A stretch of 5,744 nucleotides of DNA from Rhodocyclaceae bacterium (GTDB taxonomy: Bacteria > Pseudomonadota > Gammaproteobacteria > Burkholderiales > Rhodocyclaceae), in NCBI GenBank assembly GCA_020849155.1, contig JADLGU010000262.1:1-5744 (forward strand), given 5' to 3'. Position numbers and translations under genes: made by a program. Positions 1 through 4,886 of the stretch are shown here, piece by piece. Positions within the stretch are counted from its first letter, which is position 1. Each line of letters opens with the position of its first letter. The notes under the pieces are model-generated. The model had not been told where the DNA came from. It saw nothing but the letters and a program-made list of their open reading frames with translations, and searched no databases.

Positions 1-473
1 GCGTTACCGTCCCGGTCGGCGAGGACATCGGTTTCCTGCCTGGCACCGAGGAGGAAAAGATGACGCCGTGGATGGGCGCGCTGGAGGACAACCTCGATGT
101 GCTCAACAAGCCGACCGAGGACGGCGGCGAATGGGGCCGCGCCGCCACGCGCGACCTGATCCGCTCGCGCATCAAGGTCAAGTCGCTCAACTTCATGCGC
201 GGCCGCACCTTCATAAACAAGTACCTGATCATCGACGAGGCGCAGAACCTGACGCCGAAGCAGATGAAGACCCTGATCACCCGCGCCGGTCCCGGCACCA
301 AGGTGGTCTGCCTCGGCAACATCGCCCAGATCGACACGCCCTACCTGACCGAGGGCAGCTCGGGCCTGACCTACGTGGTGGACCGCTTCAAGGGCTGGCC
401 GCACAGCGGCCACGTCACGCTGATGCGCGGCGAGCGTTCGCGCCTGGCCGACCACGCCGCCGAGGTGCTGTAG
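1..473 (+). CDS. PhoH-family ATPase, C-terminal part (5' end outside window)
   Basis: The frame is open from base 3, with no start in the window, to TAG at 471-473, giving 156 visible residues. It is the C-terminal half of a PhoH-type P-loop ATPase. Seen: the family stretch EDIGFLPGTEEEKMTPWMGA at the left edge, Walker B LIIDEAQNLTP (about nt 225-257), the sensor-like LGNIAQIDTPYLTEGSSGL, and the terminal RGERSRLADHA, whose arginines are likely finger residues. The Walker A lies upstream of the window. In related bacteria this C-terminal type often follows an N-terminal PIN nuclease domain (PhoH2/YlaK-like), an RNA helicase/nuclease arrangement, but the PIN part cannot be seen. The Met codon at 60 is internal, since homology continues upstream of it. 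The protein is presumably cytoplasmic. The gene converges on the FecR-domain gene, and its stop codon lies inside the palindrome at 471-519. Confidence 0.93.
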   Translation, partial: VTVPVGEDIGFLPGTEEEKMTPWMGALEDNLDVLNKPTEDGGEWGRAATRDLIRSRIKVKSLNFMRGRTFINKYLIIDEAQNLTPKQMKTLITRAGPGTKVVCLGNIAQIDTPYLTEGSSGLTYVVDRFKGWPHSGHVTLMRGERSRLADHAAEVL

Positions 474-519
474 GGTCTGTTCGCATTCATTCTGTCGGAA
501 TGGATGCGATCAGACCCTA
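471..519. repeat. Long imperfect palindrome between converging genes; possible bidirectional terminator or REP-like element
   Basis: Two 22-nt arms (471-492 and 498-519) flank a 5-nt loop TGTCG. The outer part is TAGGGTCTG pairing with CAGACCCTA. Only two positions break perfect symmetry: 480/510 (T opposite T) and 487/503 (T opposite G, a wobble pair in RNA). The left arm includes the phoH stop codon, and the right arm ends 25 bp before the FecR-gene stop at 545-547. The position suits a terminator serving both converging genes, but no T-run follows on either strand. A short repeated extragenic palindrome or remnant of a mobile element is therefore equally possible. Only one copy is seen in this window. 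Confidence 0.7.
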
Positions 520-544
520 GCACCGTCCCGCGCAGACCGACTTT

Positions 545-1555
545 TCAGTCCCGCCCGCGCCCGCCGCCGCGCGGGCCATGCTCGCGCTCGGGATGGCGCT
601 GCGGCCGTTCGCGCTCCTGCATGCGCTGCGCCCGCCGGTCCTCGAAGTGCCGCGACCGCCCTTCCGCGCCGCCCTGCCGGTCGCGCTCCTGCAGACGCTT
701 CTGGCGGTTCTCCTGCCACTCCTTGCGGCGCTCCTCGTGCTGCGGGCGGCGCTGCGCATCCTGGTCGCGCCGGCGCTCCTGCAAGGCCTTTTGCCGCTCG
801 ACCTTCTGCTTGTCCAGCTGGACTTTCTTGTCCTGCAGCAGCTTGCGGCGCTCGTCGCGCCGCTGCTCGATCACCTTGCGCACCGCCTCGTGGCGGTTGG
901 CGATCGCCGCCTCGTGGCGGGTCGCCTTGAAGAACGCCGGCACCTGCGCCAGCACCCGCGGCCGCGGCTGGCCCCGCAGCGGCGCGAAACCGGCCTGGTT
1001 CGGCTTCACCTCGACGCTGCCGTGCCTGGTCTGCAGGGAAGTCGCGCCGACGTTCACCTTGTCGTAGCTTCCCGGCTCGCCCTCCCGCGAGTTCTGCGGG
1101 ATCACCAGCGGCTCGTGGTCGGTGCCGCGCACGCCGATGGTGGCGGTGGGCGTGCGCACCTGGTAGCTGCGCGGGTTGAACTTGCCGATCCAGCCGGTGA
1201 CCGAGCGGAAGGTGCCTTCCAGCAGGCTGAAGACGCTCTTGTCCTTGTCGTCGCCCTCGGCCCGGTAGGCGGCGATGCTCATCCGGGTGTTGGGCCGCAC
1301 GGCGATGAAGCCGCCGTCTTCCATGTCGAGGTGCAGTTCGCCGTCGCGGCCGGTGACGATGCCCTCGCCTTCATGGACGACATCGCCGACGGCGACCCGG
1401 CGCGCCTTCTTGGCCTTGTCGAAGACCGTGACCTCGCCTTCGACCAGTTCGACCTTGCCGGCCGGGTTGGGCGGCGCGGCAGCCGGCTGCGGGTTCTGCG
1501 CAGAGGCCGCAGAGCTGGCGAGCAGCAGCCCCAGGCCCAGGATCAGGCAACGCAT
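545..1555 (-). CDS. Exported FecR-domain protein with arginine-rich coiled-coil-like tail
   Basis: 336 residues. The start is ATG at 1555-1553, preceded 5 nt upstream by the strong ribosome site GGGGAGG (complement of 1561-1567). Residues 1-19 form a Sec signal peptide (MRCLILGLGLLLASSAASA, likely cut before Gln20). Residues about 35-150 are a FecR-type beta domain, with the typical VRTPTATIGVRGT at 133-145. Residues about 213-336 are highly charged: 31 of 124 are Arg, with many Gln and Glu, and LQER/MQER units recur at 258, 288 and 312. FecR domains occur in periplasmic sensor proteins of cell-surface signalling and in many uncharacterised envelope proteins. This one has no N-terminal anti-sigma segment and no adjacent sigma factor, so a FecR-FecI type role is not supported. 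The tail might bind nucleic acid or polyanionic surface polymers, which is inference. The gene lies 63 bp downstream of dnaB on the same strand and may be read through from it. Confidence 0.88.
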   Translation of the reverse strand: MRCLILGLGLLLASSAASAQNPQPAAAPPNPAGKVELVEGEVTVFDKAKKARRVAVGDVVHEGEGIVTGRDGELHLDMEDGGFIAVRPNTRMSIAAYRAEGDDKDKSVFSLLEGTFRSVTGWIGKFNPRSYQVRTPTATIGVRGTDHEPLVIPQNSREGEPGSYDKVNVGATSLQTRHGSVEVKPNQAGFAPLRGQPRPRVLAQVPAFFKATRHEAAIANRHEAVRKVIEQRRDERRKLLQDKKVQLDKQKVERQKALQERRRDQDAQRRPQHEERRKEWQENRQKRLQERDRQGGAEGRSRHFEDRRAQRMQERERPQRHPEREHGPRGGGRGRD

Positions 1556-1560
1556 GGAAA

Positions 1561-1567
1561 CCTCCCC
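1561..1567 (-). promoter_or_regulatory. Ribosome binding site of the FecR-domain gene
   Basis: The minus strand reads GGGGAGG, 5 nt before the ATG at 1555-1553. It is the strongest Shine-Dalgarno sequence in the window and fixes the start of the FecR-domain gene. It also lets that gene be translated independently if it is transcribed with dnaB. Confidence 0.8.
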
Positions 1568-1618
1568 AATGTCGGTAGGGAAGTTTAACGGCCGGAAAGG
1601 GAAAAGGGTTGAACCGGC

Positions 1619-3016
1619 TCAGTACGAGCCGGCCGCCGCGAAGTTCTCGAAGCGGGTGTACTCGCCGAGGAAGGTGACGCGCACCGTGCCGATGGGACCG
1701 TTGCGCTGCTTGAGGATGTTGATCTCGGCGGCGCCCTTGTCGGGCGAATCGGGGTTGTACACCTCGTCGCGGTAGATGGCCATGATGACGTCGGCGTCCT
1801 GCTCGATGGCGCCGGACTCGCGCAGGTCGGACATCACCGGCCGCTTGTTGGGCCGCGACTCGACGTTGCGCGAGAGCTGCGAGAGCGCCACCACCGGCAC
1901 GTGCAGCTCCTTGGCCAGGGCCTTCACCGAGCGCGAGATCTCCGAGAGCTCGGTGGCGCGGTTCTCGCCTTCGCGCACCGAGGACATCAGCTGCAGGTAG
2001 TCGATGACGATCAGGCCGAGCTTGCCGCACTGGCGGTAAAGCCGCCGGGCGCGGGCCCGCAGCTCGGTGGAATTGAGCGCCGGCGTCTCGTCGATGTGGA
2101 TCGGCGCCTCGTGCAGCTTGCCCAGCGCGAAGGTCATGCGCTGCCACTCGTCGTCGTTGAGCCGTCCGGTGCGCACCCGGTGCTGGTCGAGGCGGCCGAC
2201 CGATGAGAGGAAGCGCATGGCCAGCTGGGTGCCCGGCATTTCCAGCGAGAAGATGGCCACCGGCAGCTTCGCCTCGAGGGCGACGTGTTCGGCGATATTG
2301 AGGGCGAAGGCGGTCTTGCCCATCGAGGGCCGGCCGGCGACGATGACCATGTCGCCCGGCTGCAGGCCGGAAGTCTTCATGTCGAGGTCGTGGAAGCCGG
2401 TCGGGATGCCGGTGATGTCCGAGGGATGCTCGCGGTCGTAGAGCTCCTGGATGCGGTCCACCACCTGGCCCAGCAGGGGCTGGATGGCGGTGAAGCCTTC
2501 CGTGGTGCGCGCCCCGGCGTCCTTGATCTCGAAGACCTTCGACTCGGCCTCGTCGAGCAGCGACTTGGCCTCCCGCCCGGCAGGATTGAGGGCGCTGGCG
2601 GCGATCTCGTCGCCCACCGTCACCAGCTTGCGCAGGATGGCGCGCTCGCGGACGATCTCGGCGGAGCGCTGGATGTTGGCGGCAGAGGGCGTGCTGTTGG
2701 CAATTTCACCGAGGTAGGCCATGCCGCCGGCCTGCTCGGCCTCGGCGGACTTCTCCAGGGATTCGTACACCGTCACCACGTCGGCCGGCCGCACGGCCTC
2801 GATCAGGCGGGCGATGTGGCGGAAGATGCGACGGTGGTCGTCGCGGTAGAAGTCGGCCTCGGAGACCTGGTCGGCGATGCGGTCCCAGGCCGAGTTGTCG
2901 AGCAGCAGCCCGCCGAGCAGCGACTGCTCGGCTTCGATCGAATGCGGCGGCAGCTTGAGCGCCGCCAGCTGCGGGTCGCCGCCGCTCGGGGGCGTGAATG
3001 CGCGTGCCTGGGCCAT
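1619..3016 (-). CDS. dnaB: Replicative DNA helicase DnaB
   Basis: 465 residues, the usual DnaB length. DnaB forms the hexameric helicase that unwinds DNA 5' to 3' at the replication fork and binds primase. Residues about 20-125 are the N-terminal helical domain (LPPHSIEAEQSLLGGLLLDN at 22-41), 150-195 the linker, and 198-460 the RecA-like motor. Seen: Walker A GRPSMGKT (228-235), the catalytic Glu of FSLEM (Glu259), Walker B LIVIDYLQLM (335-344), the DNA-loop/sensor stretch VALSQLSRNVESRPNKRPVM (376-395), SDLRESGAIEQDADV (396-410), and the Lys436/Arg438 pair of LKQRNGP, which in the family reaches the neighbouring subunit's ATP. No intein or insertion interrupts it. The ATG at 3016-3014 is supported by an in-frame TAA only five codons upstream (3031-3029). 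No clear Shine-Dalgarno precedes it; a hairpin sits there instead. DnaA-box-like sites lie upstream. Confidence 0.98.
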   Translation of the reverse strand: MAQARAFTPPSGGDPQLAALKLPPHSIEAEQSLLGGLLLDNSAWDRIADQVSEADFYRDDHRRIFRHIARLIEAVRPADVVTVYESLEKSAEAEQAGGMAYLGEIANSTPSAANIQRSAEIVRERAILRKLVTVGDEIAASALNPAGREAKSLLDEAESKVFEIKDAGARTTEGFTAIQPLLGQVVDRIQELYDREHPSDITGIPTGFHDLDMKTSGLQPGDMVIVAGRPSMGKTAFALNIAEHVALEAKLPVAIFSLEMPGTQLAMRFLSSVGRLDQHRVRTGRLNDDEWQRMTFALGKLHEAPIHIDETPALNSTELRARARRLYRQCGKLGLIVIDYLQLMSSVREGENRATELSEISRSVKALAKELHVPVVALSQLSRNVESRPNKRPVMSDLRESGAIEQDADVIMAIYRDEVYNPDSPDKGAAEINILKQRNGPIGTVRVTFLGEYTRFENFAAAGSY

Positions 3017-3041
3017 GTGCCGTGGAGTTTACCCGCGGCAC
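3017..3041 (-). promoter_or_regulatory. Hairpin directly in front of the dnaB start codon
   Basis: In the dnaB leader, GTGCCG (3041-3036) pairs with CGGCAC (3022-3017) in a 6-bp stem. Beyond one mismatch, two more G-C pairs follow around a 7-nt loop. The 3' arm abuts the ATG at 3016, where a Shine-Dalgarno would be expected and none is seen. Such a stem could reduce or modulate initiation, but in GC-rich DNA it could also be incidental. Confidence 0.35.
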
Positions 3042-3042
3042 G

Positions 3043-3052
3043 GCCACGTGGC
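3043..3052. promoter_or_regulatory. 10-bp perfect palindrome in the dnaB upstream region, possible operator
   Basis: GCCACGTGGC is a perfect 10-bp palindrome immediately next to the leftmost DnaA-box-like site (3054-3062). It could be a dimer-binding site for a regulator, but a palindrome of this size is not rare in 145 bp of GC-rich sequence. Confidence 0.2.
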
Positions 3053-3053
3053 G

Positions 3054-3062
3054 AGTGGATAA
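3054..3062 (-). promoter_or_regulatory. DnaA-box-like site (8 of 9)
   Basis: The minus strand reads TTATCCACT, one mismatch from the DnaA box TTATCCACA. It has the same orientation as the perfect box at 3088-3096, 34 bp away, and lies in the leader or promoter of dnaB. It is plausible as a second DnaA contact point because of its partner. Confidence 0.5.
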
Positions 3063-3064
3063 GC

Positions 3065-3073
3065 CCTGTATAA
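3065..3073 (-). promoter_or_regulatory. Weak DnaA-box-like site
   Basis: The minus strand reads TTATACAGG, which matches TTATNCACA except at the last two bases. It starts 11 bp from the site at 3054 and 23 bp from the one at 3088, so all three fall roughly on the same helical face (about one and two turns). It overlaps the TTATAC/TATACA that could act as a -10 element for dnaB. On its own it would not be called. Confidence 0.25.
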
Positions 3074-3087
3074 AGCTGTGAGTTGCC

Positions 3088-3096
3088 TGTGGATAA
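3088..3096 (-). promoter_or_regulatory. Perfect DnaA box upstream of dnaB
   Basis: The minus strand reads TTATCCACA, the exact high-affinity DnaA box. It lies 72 bp upstream of the dnaB start and 66 bp upstream of the small membrane protein gene on the other strand. An exact match to one 9-mer on either strand of a 145-bp region is expected by chance roughly once in a thousand such regions, and less often in GC-rich DNA. DnaA is both initiator and transcription factor, so control of dnaB expression is the natural reading. Confidence 0.65.
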
Positions 3097-3125
3097 AATG
3101 TGGACTGGAACGCGGCGCCTTCCGC

Positions 3126-3131
3126 TATCAT
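3126..3131 (+). promoter_or_regulatory. Candidate -10 element for the small membrane protein / caspase operon
   Basis: TATCAT matches TATAAT in 5 of 6 positions and would start transcription near 3138, about 24 nt before the ATG at 3162. The best upstream hexamer, TGGACT (3101-3106, 4 of 6 to TTGACA), has a spacer of 19, which is longer than ideal. This is therefore only a candidate. Confidence 0.25.
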
Positions 3132-3161
3132 TTCCCCGACTTGAAATTGGAAGACATCCCC

Positions 3162-3329
3162 ATGCGCGGCACATTCTGGCCCGTCGTCCTCATCGTCATC
3201 GGCGGCCTGCTCCTGCTCTCCAACCTGGGCATCCTGCCCCTGGGCGAGGTGAAGGCCCTGGCGGCGACCTGGTGGCCGCTGATCCTGATCCTGATCGGCG
3301 TCACCTCACTGCTGAAGAAAGGCCGCTGA
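3162..3329 (+). CDS. Small two-helix membrane protein, LiaI/LiaF-TM (DUF5668)-like
   Basis: 55 residues: helix 1 at about 5-23 (FWPVVLIVIGGLLLLSNLG), a short turn with LPLGEV, helix 2 at about 37-51 (WWPLILILIGVTSLL), and a basic end KKGR. The FWPVVLIxIGxxLLL...NLG...WWPLILIxxG pattern is that of the small DUF5668 / LiaI-LiaF transmembrane family. These are inner-membrane proteins, in some bacteria tied to envelope-stress control; no such partner is seen here. ATG 3162 is chosen because GGAAG (3149-3153) lies 8 nt upstream and the family N-terminus starts there. An upstream in-frame GTG at 3078 would add 28 residues with no membrane-protein character. Its TGA is followed after 9 bp by the caspase-like gene, so the two are very likely one transcript and translationally coupled. 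Confidence 0.8.
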   Translation: MRGTFWPVVLIVIGGLLLLSNLGILPLGEVKALAATWWPLILILIGVTSLLKKGR

Positions 3330-3333
3330 GGGA
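3328..3333 (+). promoter_or_regulatory. Ribosome binding site of the caspase-like gene, overlapping the preceding stop codon
   Basis: GAGGGA lies 5 nt before the ATG at 3339 and shares two bases with the TGA (3327-3329) of the small membrane protein gene. This arrangement favours re-initiation by ribosomes finishing the upstream gene and supports the start chosen for the caspase-like protein. Confidence 0.65.
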
Positions 3334-3338
3334 CCGCC

Positions 3339-4886
3339 ATGAACCGCCGCCTGGCCCTGCAGCGCCTGTCCGCCCTTTCCGCCGCCTCGCTGCTGCCCTG
3401 GGGCGGCGCGGCCTTTGCCGCCACCCCATCGACGCTGAATGCGCTGCCGCGCACGGCGCTGGTGATCGGCAACAGCCGCTACAAGGGCGCGCCGCTGAAG
3501 AACCCGGCCAACGACGCCGGGGCCATCGCCGAAAACCTGAAGAAGCTCGGCTTTAACGTCGTCTCCCAGCTCGACGGCGGCAAGACGGCCATGGAAAACG
3601 CCATCCGCGCCTATGGCGAACAGCTGGCCAGGAGCAAGGGCGTCGGCCTGTTCTATTTCGCCGGCCACGGCCTGCAACTCTCCTGGCGCAACTTCCTGGT
3701 GCCGGTGGACGCCAACCTCGACCGGGTCGAGGACGTGCCGCGCCAGACCGTCGACCTGGCCGGCCTGCTCGGCGGCATCGGCAAGGCCGGCAACCCGATG
3801 AACATCGTCATCCTCGACGCCTGCCGCGACAATCCCTTCGGCGGCGAGCTGAAGAGCGGCAAGGGCCTCAGCCAGATGGACGCCCCTATCGGCACCCTGC
3901 TCGCCTACGCCACCGCGCCGGGCAACGTCGCCTCCGACGGCTCCGGCGCGAACGGCCTGTACACCGAGCAGCTGCTGCGCGAGATCGGGACGCCGGAAGC
4001 GAAGATCGAGGACGTCTTCAAGCGCGTGCGCCTGGCCGTGCGGCGCAGTTCCCAGGGCCAGCAGATTCCCTGGGAGAGCACCTCGCTGGAGGAGGACTTC
4101 TACTTCCTGCCGCCGGCCAGCATCAGGAAGCTCTCCGAGGAGGAGCTGGCGCGCCAGTTCGCCGAGGAGGCCGCGATCTGGGAGAAGGCCCAGCAGGCCG
4201 GGCAGATCGCCGCCGTCGAGAATTACATCAGGCGCTATCCGAGCGGCCACTTCTCGGAACTGGCCCAGGTGCGGCTCGACCGCATGCTGGCCAGGCAGGG
4301 CGAGAAAAAAGTCGGTCTGGTCAATACGGCGGCCAATCCCTACACCAAGGGAACGGGCGTCATCGATTTGAACTACCGGGTCGGCGACCGCTACGTCTTC
4401 CGCTCGATCGACCTGCTGACCCGGGTCGAGAACCGTAAGGTGGTCAACACCGTCAGCGAGATCGCCGAGGACAAGGTGATCTACAACAACGGCGCCCTCG
4501 TCACCGATCTGCTCGGCAACATCCTCAAGCGGCCGGACGGCACCAGCTTCAGCCCGAGCCAGTTCTTCGTCAGCGAATACAGCCTCGGCAAGAAATGGAC
4601 GACGCGCTATGCGATCCATTTCGCCAGGGGCGGGCAGGACACCATCGAGCTCGAACTGAAGGTCGTCGGCCGGGAGACCGTCACCGTTCCGGCCGGGACT
4701 TTCGACAGCTACAAGGTCGAGGCGCGCGGCTGGGTGCTCGGAATCGGCCAGTCGCTGGAGTGGACCTTCTGGGTCGCGCCGGACAAAGTCAATCGCATCG
4801 TCGCCATGGAGGCCTGGTGGCGCCAGCGCGGACGCATCACCCGCTCCGAACGCCAGGAGCTCGAGTCCTACACCCGTGCCGGCTAG
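3339..4886 (+). CDS. Exported caspase-like (C14-type, metacaspase-related) protein with C-terminal beta-rich domain
   Basis: 515 residues. Residues 1-27 are an export signal: twin arginine MNRRLALQ, a hydrophobic core, and AFA before the likely cut at Ala28. The RR suggests Tat, although Sec is possible. Residues about 37-257 are a caspase fold: RTALVIGNSRYKGAPLKNPANDA (38-60), the catalytic His110 of LFYFAGHGLQ, and Cys162 of IVILDACRDNPF. Both dyad residues are present, so it should be an active cysteine peptidase; metacaspase-type enzymes usually cut after Arg or Lys. Residues about 265-320 are helical, with the EAAIWEKAQQ...VENYIRRYPSG pattern seen after bacterial caspase domains (TPR-like). 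Residues about 335-510 are beta-rich with VTVPAGTFDSYKVE (447-460), reminiscent of DUF3108-like lipocalin-type domains; I cannot name this domain. Export argues for an envelope role rather than a cytoplasmic death effector. It is coupled to the upstream small membrane protein, and its stop overlaps that of feoB. Confidence 0.92.
   Translation: MNRRLALQRLSALSAASLLPWGGAAFAATPSTLNALPRTALVIGNSRYKGAPLKNPANDAGAIAENLKKLGFNVVSQLDGGKTAMENAIRAYGEQLARSKGVGLFYFAGHGLQLSWRNFLVPVDANLDRVEDVPRQTVDLAGLLGGIGKAGNPMNIVILDACRDNPFGGELKSGKGLSQMDAPIGTLLAYATAPGNVASDGSGANGLYTEQLLREIGTPEAKIEDVFKRVRLAVRRSSQGQQIPWESTSLEEDFYFLPPASIRKLSEEELARQFAEEAAIWEKAQQAGQIAAVENYIRRYPSGHFSELAQVRLDRMLARQGEKKVGLVNTAANPYTKGTGVIDLNYRVGDRYVFRSIDLLTRVENRKVVNTVSEIAEDKVIYNNGALVTDLLGNILKRPDGTSFSPSQFFVSEYSLGKKWTTRYAIHFARGGQDTIELELKVVGRETVTVPAGTFDSYKVEARGWVLGIGQSLEWTFWVAPDKVNRIVAMEAWWRQRGRITRSERQELESYTRAG

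Noticed and set aside
578..1588. Long + strand open frame (336 codons) opposite the FecR-domain gene
   Set aside because: It mirrors the minus-strand gene, which has a signal peptide, a FecR motif and a strong ribosome site. The + reading is low-complexity Leu/Arg/Ala sequence with no domain, an expected by-product of GC-rich coding DNA.
1592..1618. Terminator or promoter in the gap between dnaB and the FecR-domain gene
   Set aside because: The only inverted repeat is GCCGG/CCGGC, 5 bp with an 18-nt loop and no T-run. The best -35/-10 candidates on the minus strand match poorly with bad spacing.
2285..3073. + strand open frame (262 codons) opposite dnaB
   Set aside because: It is antisense to the unmistakable DnaB motifs, is rich in Gly, Val, Leu and Asp without domain structure, and lacks a supported start.
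3042..3110. Replication origin (oriC) suggested by DnaA boxes in a relatively AT-rich stretch
   Set aside because: Only one perfect and two weaker boxes are present, there is no extended AT-rich unwinding region, and no dnaA, dnaN, gidA or parA neighbours. A regulatory role for dnaB is simpler.
3078..3161. N-terminal extension of the small membrane protein from GTG at 3078
   Set aside because: It would run through the perfect DnaA box and add 28 residues without family resemblance. ATG 3162 has its own ribosome site and begins at the conserved first helix.
3339..4886. Caspase-based anti-phage defence system
   Set aside because: The protein carries an export signal, and no sensor, nucleotide cyclase, gasdermin or other effector gene lies beside it. 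Its neighbours are a small membrane protein, dnaB and feoB.
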